The position numbers and the translations under genes are program-made. A stretch of 64,000 nt of DNA from JACNIZ01 sp964344765 (GTDB lineage: Bacteria > Planctomycetota > UBA1135), in assembly GCA_964344765.1 (NCBI GenBank), contig CAYFOM010000003.1, positions 62,001 to 126,000 on the forward strand, given 5' to 3'. Shown here piece after piece: positions 33,039-40,978 of this stretch. Positions within the stretch are counted from its first letter, which is position 1. Each line of letters opens with the position of its first letter. The notes beneath the pieces were generated by a model. It had not been told where the DNA came from and searched no databases. It saw nothing but the letters and a program-made list of their open reading frames with translations.

Positions 33039-34724
33039 TTATAGGGTCAGCTTGCGGTACTTCGACGCCTTCGACTCGTAACCGACCTCACCCGCAGCCT
33101 GACGCTCCGCCAACCAAGTAGTGTAGTCGGTGTAGTTGCCATAGTAGAACTCGACATTGCCCTCGCCTTCAAAGGCAAGAATGTGGGTGCAGATGCGGTC
33201 AAGGAAGTAACGGTCGTGACTGACCACGAACATGCATCCGGCATAGTGCTCGATGGCTTCTTCCAGCACGCGAGTCGTCGGCAAGTCCAAGTCGTTGGTC
33301 GGTTCGTCGAGAATGATCACGTTGCCGCCGACGCGCAGCATTTTCGCCAACTGCACGCGGTTGCGCTGTCCACCCGAAAGGTTGCCGACTAACTTCTCCT
33401 GATCGGCGCCTTTGAAGTTAAACCGCGACACGTAAGCACGCGACTGGATCTCGCCGCCGCCGAAGGGCAGGAATTCCAAACCACCGCTGATCTCTTCGTA
33501 CACCGAATTGGAATCCGACAACTCGGCGCGGCGCTGATCGACGAAGCAAATCTCTACCGTCGAACCACGATCGATGGTGCCCGAATCCGGAACCTCCAAA
33601 TCGCAGATCATTTTCATCAGCGTGGTTTTGCCGGCGCCGTTCGGGCCGATCACACCGACGATGGCACCGGGCAGGATCTCCAAGTTCAGCTTGTCCAGTA
33701 ACACCTGATCGCCATAGGCCTTGCTGACGTCCACCAAGTTCAGCACCTTATTGCCCAAGCGCTCGCCGGCCGGAATCACCAAGTCAATCTTGTCCGGCTT
33801 CAGCGACTGCTGTTCTTCGACCAGCTGGTCGTAGCGCTGCATCCGCGCCTTGTTCTTCTTACCACGTGCCGACGGATTGCTGCGCACCCATTCCAATTCC
33901 CTCGACAAGCGCTTCTTGCGCTTTTTTTGGGAACGTTCGCTGGCTTCCAATTCCTTCTGCTTGGCTTCCAAGTAATCGGAGTAGTGCCCTTTGTAAGGAG
34001 TGCAAACGCCGCGCTCGACCTCCAGCATCCAATCAACGACGTTGTCGAGGAAGTAACGGTCGTGAGTAATGACGATAACCAAACCAGCGTAGTTCGCCAG
34101 GTGGTGCTCCAACCACGCCGTGGTGTTGGCGTCCAAGTGGTTGGTGGGTTCGTCCAGCAGCAGAATGTCCGGCGTTTCGATCAACGTTTTGCACAACGCC
34201 ACGCGCCGTGCTTCGCCACCCGACAGCACACCACACTTGCGCTCCATCGGCGGCAAATCCAGCGCTCCGGCGGCGACCTCGAGCAAGCGGTCGACTTCCC
34301 ACATGTTGTGAGTGTCGATTTCCATCTGCAAGTGCTCAAACTCCGCCGACAGCTTTTCCAATTCGTCGCCGTCGGCTTCGCCCATCAACATGCACACTTC
34401 GTTGTAGCGATCGACAATCGCGTGTACGTGGGCTACGGCTTCATCGAGCACCTCCTTGACGGTTTTGTCGGCGTCCAGCTCCGGTTCCTGCGATACATAA
34501 CCCAGCGACAAATCGCCCATTTGAATGCGGCGACCCTCGAAGTCCTGGTCCTCTCCGGCCAGAATGCGCAGCAACGTGGTCTTGCCCGAGCCGTTGGCAC
34601 CGATCACACCAATTTTGGCGCCGGTGAAAAAGGCCAGCGTCACGTCCTTCAGCGCTTGGCTGCGGTCGTAAAACTTGTTCAGGCCGATGACCTGAAGTGC
34701 GTATTCATTGGGGTTTTCCGACAT
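33039..34724 (-). CDS. ettA: ABC-F translational regulator EttA
   Basis: The protein (561 aa) has two ATP-binding cassettes and no membrane segments. The first has GANGSGKTTLLRILAG, LSGGEARRVALC and ILLLDEPTNHLDANT. The second has GPNGAGKTTLMKM, LSGGQRNRVQLAKML and VIILDEPTNDLDLPT. Between them is the charged linker (SERSQKKRKKRLSRELEWVR, then SNPSARGKKNKARM) with the wording specific to EttA. EttA binds the ribosomal E site and gates the first peptide bond according to ATP level. GAGGTC four bases before the ATG is a good ribosome-binding site. Its end ARKLTL-like tail (YRKLTL) finishes exactly at the insertion-sequence border, but the reading appears complete. Confidence 0.93.
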   Translation of the reverse strand: MSENPNEYALQVIGLNKFYDRSQALKDVTLAFFTGAKIGVIGANGSGKTTLLRILAGEDQDFEGRRIQMGDLSLGYVSQEPELDADKTVKEVLDEAVAHVHAIVDRYNEVCMLMGEADGDELEKLSAEFEHLQMEIDTHNMWEVDRLLEVAAGALDLPPMERKCGVLSGGEARRVALCKTLIETPDILLLDEPTNHLDANTTAWLEHHLANYAGLVIVITHDRYFLDNVVDWMLEVERGVCTPYKGHYSDYLEAKQKELEASERSQKKRKKRLSRELEWVRSNPSARGKKNKARMQRYDQLVEEQQSLKPDKIDLVIPAGERLGNKVLNLVDVSKAYGDQVLLDKLNLEILPGAIVGVIGPNGAGKTTLMKMICDLEVPDSGTIDRGSTVEICFVDQRRAELSDSNSVYEEISGGLEFLPFGGGEIQSRAYVSRFNFKGADQEKLVGNLSGGQRNRVQLAKMLRVGGNVIILDEPTNDLDLPTTRVLEEAIEHYAGCMFVVSHDRYFLDRICTHILAFEGEGNVEFYYGNYTDYTTWLAERQAAGEVGYESKASKYRKLTL

Positions 34725-34814
34725 GACTGACCTCGTATTGTAGCTGCTTGCACTGTAATTTTTTCTAGCCTTTCATTGCCAATTCGGCAAGGCTTCAACT
34801 GTGCGCAGGTCGGG

Positions 34815-35267
34815 TCAAACTTCCCACAACGCCTCTTCGGTCTCTTCCATTTGGCGACGAATTTCCGCCGCCGCCACCTTCGGTCCTTGGCGACTGCCCG
34901 GACACATTTCCCGTACTAGTTCCTGATAGCTCTGTTCACTGGCCAGAGTCTCTTGCCAGAACGGCCACGTCCGGCATTGCACCGGCTTGGCCTGATGCAC
35001 GCTGCACGACACGCCGTCTAAAAAGACGCAGCGCTCATTCTCAAAGCGCAGCACCCGCGCGCCGTCGTCCTCGGCCACCGTGTATTCCAGCGTGAACTGC
35101 TCCACCGAAATACCAACGTGCGCGGCCAACGCCCGTCGTTCGCGATAGTTGACGTAAACGTAGCCGATGTCGCCACGGCGGTGGCAGCAGCGCCCGGACT
35201 GCTGACAGGAGAACGGCAGCCCATCCGCCCACCAGGGCTGCTCCTCAGGGTTTCGCGTAACGGCCAT
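34815..35267 (-). CDS. YkgJ-type cysteine-cluster protein (putative Zn/Fe-chelating)
   Basis: The 150-residue protein has the CxxxCxxCC-like cluster FSCQQSGRCCHRRGD, then RCVFLDGVSCSVHQAKPVQCRTWPFW and EMCPGS. This is the arrangement of the YkgJ/FliB-like 'CxxCxxCC' family, which is thought to bind zinc or iron. No more precise role is known to me. It is divergent from the FHA-sigma54 activator gene (26 bp between the starts) and lies 90 bp upstream of ettA on the same strand. Confidence 0.85.
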   Translation of the reverse strand: MAVTRNPEEQPWWADGLPFSCQQSGRCCHRRGDIGYVYVNYRERRALAAHVGISVEQFTLEYTVAEDDGARVLRFENERCVFLDGVSCSVHQAKPVQCRTWPFWQETLASEQSYQELVREMCPGSRQGPKVAAAEIRRQMEETEEALWEV

Positions 35268-35293
35268 GGGTGTAAGTGGTTATCCTGGGGGCG

Positions 35294-37195
35294 ATGGCAG
35301 AACCCCTGGATATCATTGTTGAGCGGGATCATATCCAACGAGTCGTGCGCCTGGAAGCCGATATGGTTTTGGTCGGGCGCGGACGTGAGTGCGGTTTACG
35401 ACTCGAGGACCCCTTATCTTCACGCGAACATTGCCGCCTAGAACGTCTCGGCGGCGACGTCTTTCTGGTCGATTTGGACTCGGCCAACGGCACTTGGGTG
35501 GACGGCGAGCGCATTGACCGCCACCAACTGTGCCCCGGCGAGGTGGTGCGCATCGGCAGTACCCAGTTGCGGCTGGAGGGTGGCTTCCATTCCAAATTGG
35601 CGGCGGCCGAGTCGACGGTGGTTCGGCAGGATGCTCCTGGGCAGGCCGTTCTGCGCACCTTGTTGGGCATGGCGCGCGCTTTGGTCAGCGAGGACAAAAT
35701 CGAACGCATGGCGCCGACGGTCATCGATTCGGCGGTGGCGATCACCAAAGCCGAACGCGGATTTTTGTTTTTGATCGAAAAGCAACGCACCGTTTTTGCG
35801 TTGGGACGCAACTTCGCCCGCGAGGTGGTGCCGTCGCCGGAAAGCAAGATCTCACAGACCTTGGTGGAAAAAGCGATTCATGCTTCCGAGCCGTTGCTGA
35901 TTCAGGACGCCGCATCCGACGGCGACTTCGCCGGCGTCGCCAGCATCGCCGACTTGGGCTTGCGTTCCCTGCTGGCCATTCCGCTGATTCATCACGGCCG
36001 GGCCATTGGTTTGGTGGTGGTCGACCATCGCATGCAAGGCGCCGCGTTTGACCAAGACACCATCGACTTGTTGTCGGGCTTGGCCAACATCGCTGCGGTC
36101 TACCTGGGATCGGCGATTGAAGGACGGCAAAAACGCAACATGAAGCGCCGTTTGTCGCAGCTGCAATCCGAGCTGGGACGACGTGTGACCAATCAAAAAG
36201 AAGAACTGGCCAGTTCGCAAACCATTGGCGATACTCAGTTCACCGGTTTGCTTGGCGCGGCTCCACCGATGCAGGAGTTGTTCACCAAGATGGGCCGCAT
36301 CTTGGAAAGCGATGTGCCGGTTTTGGTTTATGGCGAAAGCGGTACCGGCAAAGAATTGGTTGCGCGCGGCTTGCACTTTCATGGCCAGCGATCGCAGGAC
36401 CCATTTGTTGTCGTCAACTGCGGCGCGCTGCCGGACACCCTGCTCGAATCCGAGTTGTTCGGTCACGTCAAAGGTGCTTACACCGGGGCCACACGCGATC
36501 GTGCCGGCCGCTTTGAAGAAGCCGACGGCGGCACTTTGTTTTTGGATGAGGTCGGTGAAATGTCCGAGGCCATGCAAACGCGTTTGCTGCGCGTGTTGCA
36601 AGAGGGGGAAATTCGCCGCCTAGGTTCGGATGAACTGCGCAAGGTCGACGTCCGCGTGATCGCTGCAACTCATGTCGATCTGACAGAAGCCGTTGCCGAA
36701 GGCAAATTCCGCGAAGACTTGTACTACCGCTTGCGCGTCGTGCAACTCGAATGCCCGCCGTTGCGCAAACGCGCCGGGGATTTGGAAATGCTTTGCAATC
36801 ACTTTTTGGCAACGGAAGCGGCCGAGCAAAGCCGTTTGCGGCGTGAAATCAGCGACGAAGCAATGGTCAGGCTACAGAGCTTTTCTTGGCCCGGCAACGT
36901 GCGTCAATTGCGCAACGAAATACGCCGATTAACTTTAATGGGCGAGGGCGCAGTTGTGATCGAGGATTTGGCCCCCGAAATCCTCAGTGATGCCAAAGAG
37001 CCGGAAACCGACTTCGCTGGAGATAGCGATTTGTCGTTGCCGGACCGCGTCACCGCGCTGGAAACCTCGGCGATCCGTAAGGCTTTGCAGGAGCATCGCG
37101 GCAACCGCTCGCAGGCGGCGAAATCATTGGGCATTTCGCGATTTGCGTTGTTGCGTAAACTGGATAAGTACGGCATTGATCAGGAGAACGATTGA
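35294..37195 (+). CDS. FHA-GAF-sigma54 activator (enhancer-binding protein) with C-terminal HTH
   Basis: Domains in order are as follows. An FHA phosphothreonine-binding domain (about residues 1-95) has VGRGRECGL, SSREHC and SANGTW. A GAF sensor domain covers about 120-280. The AAA+ sigma54-interaction domain (about 310-545) has GESGTGKELVARGLH, GHVKGAYTGA and GGTLFLDEVGEM. A Fis-type helix-turn-helix ends the protein (NRSQAAKSLGISRFALLRKL). The sigma54 contact loop is GAYTGA instead of GAFTGA, a known tolerated variant. There is no response-regulator receiver, so input should be phosphothreonine binding and a GAF ligand. The next gene, a Ser/Thr kinase, overlaps as TTGA and is the obvious partner. 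The ATG at 35294 is preferred to a GTG at 35276. Confidence 0.9.
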   Translation: MAEPLDIIVERDHIQRVVRLEADMVLVGRGRECGLRLEDPLSSREHCRLERLGGDVFLVDLDSANGTWVDGERIDRHQLCPGEVVRIGSTQLRLEGGFHSKLAAAESTVVRQDAPGQAVLRTLLGMARALVSEDKIERMAPTVIDSAVAITKAERGFLFLIEKQRTVFALGRNFAREVVPSPESKISQTLVEKAIHASEPLLIQDAASDGDFAGVASIADLGLRSLLAIPLIHHGRAIGLVVVDHRMQGAAFDQDTIDLLSGLANIAAVYLGSAIEGRQKRNMKRRLSQLQSELGRRVTNQKEELASSQTIGDTQFTGLLGAAPPMQELFTKMGRILESDVPVLVYGESGTGKELVARGLHFHGQRSQDPFVVVNCGALPDTLLESELFGHVKGAYTGATRDRAGRFEEADGGTLFLDEVGEMSEAMQTRLLRVLQEGEIRRLGSDELRKVDVRVIAATHVDLTEAVAEGKFREDLYYRLRVVQLECPPLRKRAGDLEMLCNHFLATEAAEQSRLRREISDEAMVRLQSFSWPGNVRQLRNEIRRLTLMGEGAVVIEDLAPEILSDAKEPETDFAGDSDLSLPDRVTALETSAIRKALQEHRGNRSQAAKSLGISRFALLRKLDKYGIDQEND

Positions 37196-39774
37196 GCCAA
37201 CCTAATCTGCCCCCCGAATACGAGTTCAAAAAAGTGCTCGGTCGCTCGATGCTGAGCGAGGTGTTTTTAGTTCAGCATCAAAGTGGGGCTAGGTATGCGT
37301 TGAAATTGCTGCGCGCGAGTGCGGCCCGCGATCCGCGAGTGACGGCGCGCTTCGAACGTGAAGTGCAACTGCTGGAAGACTGGCGTCATCCAAATTTGAT
37401 TCAGGGTTACGGCGCGCTTAACGTCGACGGCCGTCCGGGTTTGTTGCTGGAGTTCATCACCGGGCCGACGTTAAAAGACGCGGTCAGTGATCGTCCTTTG
37501 CGCTGGGAGCAAGCGGCGCGTTTTGGCGTGCAGATTTCGCGTGCTTTGGACAAGCTGCACCGCTCCGGCGCGTTGCACCGCGATGTGAAACCGCACAACG
37601 TATTGCTCGACGTCGACCGCGGTGCAATTTTGGCCGACCTTGGATTGGTGCGGCGCGATACCGACCCGGAATTAACCCGCCAAGGTGCGGCATTGGGCTC
37701 GCCGGCGTACATGAGTCCGGAGCAAACGCGCGACCCCAGCGGTGTCGGTCCCGAAGCCGACGTCTATTCGTTGGGCGCAACCTTGCACCATGCGTTATCG
37801 GGCGCGCCGCCGTTTTTGGGCAAAGGCGTAGGCGAGGTGATCCACCGTGTCCTACACGTCGAACCCGAGCCATTGCCGGCCGATCTGCCCGAGTCGTTGC
37901 GCAAGGTATTGGCCACTGCCATGGCCAAAGATCCGGAAAAACGTTACGAACGTGCGCGTGACCTTGGCGGTGACCTTGGCCGCGTGTTGTTGGGATTGCA
38001 ACCGCACCTAATGACGCGTTTCAAACGCAAGAAGCGCCGCAATGTCGCCATCGGCGTGGTTGCCGTTCCGGTATTGGCCATCGGCGGTTATGCGCTGGTC
38101 GAACGCATGGGGTGGTGGGATTCTTCCCCCGAAGGTCAGCCGATCGAGGTAGAGGCTGAAAATGGTGACGGCGGCGGCGACGTCGGCGTTGTCCAACAGA
38201 ATCCACCGTTCGATGTGGTATCGCAGCGCCAGTTGTTCCAGTCATGGGCGGCGTCTTATTTGGATCGCCACCGCAGTGCTTTCCAAGAGGGGGCTTACCG
38301 CATGGCTTGGCAAGCTTTGGGTCATTTCGAGCAGGCGGCCTTCCCGGATGCTGCGGAAGCAAAATTCTTCGAGCAGTTGCGCCGCACCGAGGTGCAGCGC
38401 GGCCAGCTTCGGTTGCAGGAATTGGCGCGCGAGATTTACATCGATGTGGCCGAAGTTTTGCAAGCCCAGGCCGAGGTGGGGAGTGGTCAAATTCAGGGTG
38501 GAAACTTTGATTCGCAGCGCTGGAGTAAGAAGGCCGAAGAACAGCTGTATGCCCGAGTACCGCGCGCCAAGCAGCTGCCGATGTTCCCCGGCGACGACGA
38601 CCCGATGGCGTTGCTGCGCAGTCATCTGCTGACCTTAGATCGTCAAAACCGCCAAGCGTGGACGGCTCGCAGTCGTGAGTTGGTTCCGGTTTTGCGCCCA
38701 CAGGTCAATCACCACCTTGAAAACGGCGACTTGGCTGCTGCTCAATTTGTCTGGGCTCAACTCGACCAGCGCCTACTGGCCTACTCCATGGCCGCGCAGC
38801 GCGAATCGTGGCGCTTGGAACAACTCAGCGAAGCGCAACAGCAGCTCAACCAAATGCTCGAGGGGCAACTGGGCGCCATCATTGAATTGCCGATGCCCGG
38901 CCAAGATTTAAAAGGTCGGGTGCGCATGCACTTGCAGGATGACAATTCGGTGCAGTGGTTGATCGAATCCGCGCCTGGCGAGCGCCGCATCGTGCGGTTG
39001 CTGGACCTCGATGCCCGTCGGCTGGGCGAGGTGCTGAGTCTGCCGGCTCGTTCGCGTATGTGGATCGAAGCGCAGATTCTGTGGTGCCAAGGCAATGACT
39101 TAGCGGTGAAACGCATGACCGAATTGGCGGTGCAAGAATGGCCGCCGCAGGCCGATCCATACTTCTGGGCGAAGGAGTGGGAGAACATGATTGCCTCACG
39201 CCATGCGGATGCGTTGCATGGTCCAATTCCGACGGAACCTATTGCCAGCACCGGCAACGGTGAGGACGCGGTGCAAGCGGTACCAGCAACCGAAGAGCCG
39301 TTGGAACACTTGCGCGAAGAATTGGCTGCCGAGTTGATCGGTGCACATTTCAGTATCGATCAGGGCGCGTTGCGCATTGAATGGCAACAACCGGCATGGG
39401 ATCCGTCGTGGTTGCGCACATGGCCGATGGAAAGCCGCAAATGGAAAATCACCGGCTGGGGGCTCGAATGGCAGGTGCCTACCGATCAGAAACCGCCGCA
39501 GCGTTTTTCGATTTGGGGTGACGTCGAAATGGAGCGAGTCAAGAGCTCGTGGGTGTTTACGTCTGCCGGTAAAAAGTTCGATGGTGTGTATTTGTACACC
39601 GGTGTGCGCCAGTCGCTGACTTGGGACGGCAAGCAAGTTCGTTTGGATGACTTTGCCGTCGGCACCTGGCAACCGCAAAAGGGGCGACGCGTATTATTGC
39701 GCGCCGAAGCCACCGACGGCTTTACGCCGATGAATCTGTGGGTGCGAATTGAACCCGTGAAAGCCGGCGGCTAA
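37192..39774 (+). CDS. Membrane Ser/Thr protein kinase (PknB-type) with large C-terminal sensor region
   Basis: The kinase domain fills about residues 10-275. It has the ATP lysine in YALKLL (Lys38), the catalytic loop LHRDVKPHNVLLD, ADLGLVRRD (DLG in place of DFG) and GSPAYMSPEQTRD. The glycine-rich loop is degenerate, LGRSMLSEVFLV, keeping only the first Gly. One membrane segment follows (VAIGVVAVPVLAIGGYALV, about residues 284-302). A ~550-residue C-terminal region on the other side is helical at first and beta-rich near the end (a concanavalin-like wording, FDGVYLYTGVRQSLTWDGKQ). It is coupled to the FHA-sigma54 activator by a TTGA overlap. Its last 53 bp overlap the end of the convergent MFS gene. 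Confidence 0.87.
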   Translation: MSQPNLPPEYEFKKVLGRSMLSEVFLVQHQSGARYALKLLRASAARDPRVTARFEREVQLLEDWRHPNLIQGYGALNVDGRPGLLLEFITGPTLKDAVSDRPLRWEQAARFGVQISRALDKLHRSGALHRDVKPHNVLLDVDRGAILADLGLVRRDTDPELTRQGAALGSPAYMSPEQTRDPSGVGPEADVYSLGATLHHALSGAPPFLGKGVGEVIHRVLHVEPEPLPADLPESLRKVLATAMAKDPEKRYERARDLGGDLGRVLLGLQPHLMTRFKRKKRRNVAIGVVAVPVLAIGGYALVERMGWWDSSPEGQPIEVEAENGDGGGDVGVVQQNPPFDVVSQRQLFQSWAASYLDRHRSAFQEGAYRMAWQALGHFEQAAFPDAAEAKFFEQLRRTEVQRGQLRLQELAREIYIDVAEVLQAQAEVGSGQIQGGNFDSQRWSKKAEEQLYARVPRAKQLPMFPGDDDPMALLRSHLLTLDRQNRQAWTARSRELVPVLRPQVNHHLENGDLAAAQFVWAQLDQRLLAYSMAAQRESWRLEQLSEAQQQLNQMLEGQLGAIIELPMPGQDLKGRVRMHLQDDNSVQWLIESAPGERRIVRLLDLDARRLGEVLSLPARSRMWIEAQILWCQGNDLAVKRMTELAVQEWPPQADPYFWAKEWENMIASRHADALHGPIPTEPIASTGNGEDAVQAVPATEEPLEHLREELAAELIGAHFSIDQGALRIEWQQPAWDPSWLRTWPMESRKWKITGWGLEWQVPTDQKPPQRFSIWGDVEMERVKSSWVFTSAGKKFDGVYLYTGVRQSLTWDGKQVRLDDFAVGTWQPQKGRRVLLRAEATDGFTPMNLWVRIEPVKAGG

Positions 39775-40966
39775 CCAAGTAAGTTCCGCCGCCAATAATG
39801 GCCGCGAAGACCCAAAACACTTCGACGGCATTCAGGCCGGCGGAGGTCATCCACGCTTTGAGCAGTGACGCGAAGACGATACCGGTCCAGTCGCAAAATT
39901 GACTAAAGCCGAGGGCGCGACCGGTATGTAAACGATCAGGCAAGCGCTGCACCAAAGTGCGCAGTGGGATGATGTAAAAGCCGGCGAAGAAGCTGCCGGC
40001 GACCAAGCAAAGCCAGACGAAGTTGGCTTCGTAGGGACCTGCGGCGACCGCTAGGAAACAAACGGCCATGCCGTAACCGCCGATTCGAGGTAATTGCACC
40101 GAGATGGATTCGCGGCACAATCGTCCGGCCAACAGACATCCCAACGCGGTAGAGATGGAAAGAGTTGCCAGCTTCGCGGTCCACACGGATTCCGGCACAC
40201 CGAGCAGAGATTGGCCCATTTCGTTCCAGGCGAAGACTAGTGAAGCGCCAACCAGCCAGTACAGCGCGTGGCCGGCGATCGCGTCGGGCAGGCCAGGGAC
40301 TTTGGTGCACATGGCCACACTCTTTTTCAACGGAGCAAACGGGTTGGCGCGCAGTTGGCGGGTGGCGTCGGCGGGGGGAAGGGCTGGAATCCACCACGCC
40401 AATGCCAAGCCGATAGCGCCAATCACGGCGTAGGCCACGCCCAGTATCCAGAGTTGATCCTGAAACTGATCCTTGAGATAGCCGGCCGAGCCCATGCCGA
40501 GCAAGATGGCGCCAAGCACTACCGCTTGCATGATGCCGTTGCCGCGGCCTAGGTAGTTGCGTGGCAGCATTTCTACCAACGCGCCGTACTTGGCCGGCCC
40601 GAGCAGCGAACTTTGTGTGCCCATCAAAAACAGTACGACGGCGAGCCCGGCGAAGCTGTCGTTGGCGAAGGCAAGCGCTGCCAGCAACATGACGATCACT
40701 TCCAGGCTCTTGGCAATCAACACCATGCGGCGCTTGGAATAGCGATCGGCTAAATCTCCGGCGAAGGTGCCGAATAGCAAAAACGGGATGGCGAACAGCA
40801 AGCCGGTGCAAGCTTGCAAGTCGTTGCAGAAGCCGTCATCAGGGCGGCTCAATTGCACGTTGACGGCGATCAATAGCACTACCTGCTTGAACAGGTTGTC
40901 GTTGAGCACTGTGAAGCCCTGGGTGGCCATCAATGCCCAGAAGCCGCGAGTGCGTAGGGGCGTCAT
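39722..40966 (-). CDS. MFS transporter, lysophospholipid-transporter (LplT)-like
   Basis: The protein (414 aa from the ATG at 40966; a TTG at 40978 is possible) has about twelve hydrophobic segments. The major-facilitator loop motif between helices 2 and 3 reads GDLADRYSKRRMVLIAK. The opening FWALMATQGFTVLNDNLFKQ and GPAKYGALVEMLP are like LplT and the MFS half of LplT-Aas fusions, which flip lysophospholipids inward. The substrate is inferred, not certain. It lies 12 bp after the caspase-like gene on the same strand. Convergent overlap with the kinase gene is 53 bp. Confidence 0.8.
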   Translation of the reverse strand: MTPLRTRGFWALMATQGFTVLNDNLFKQVVLLIAVNVQLSRPDDGFCNDLQACTGLLFAIPFLLFGTFAGDLADRYSKRRMVLIAKSLEVIVMLLAALAFANDSFAGLAVVLFLMGTQSSLLGPAKYGALVEMLPRNYLGRGNGIMQAVVLGAILLGMGSAGYLKDQFQDQLWILGVAYAVIGAIGLALAWWIPALPPADATRQLRANPFAPLKKSVAMCTKVPGLPDAIAGHALYWLVGASLVFAWNEMGQSLLGVPESVWTAKLATLSISTALGCLLAGRLCRESISVQLPRIGGYGMAVCFLAVAAGPYEANFVWLCLVAGSFFAGFYIIPLRTLVQRLPDRLHTGRALGFSQFCDWTGIVFASLLKAWMTSAGLNAVEVFWVFAAIIGGGTYLVSRRLSRVQFAPTDSSA

Positions 40967-40978
40967 TTGCGGGCCCAA

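Noticed and set aside
31826..33045. A composite transposon or larger mobile island around the insertion sequence
   Set aside because: Only one pair of terminal repeats is present and the flanking genes (Sel1-repeat protein, ettA) look like normal chromosomal genes.
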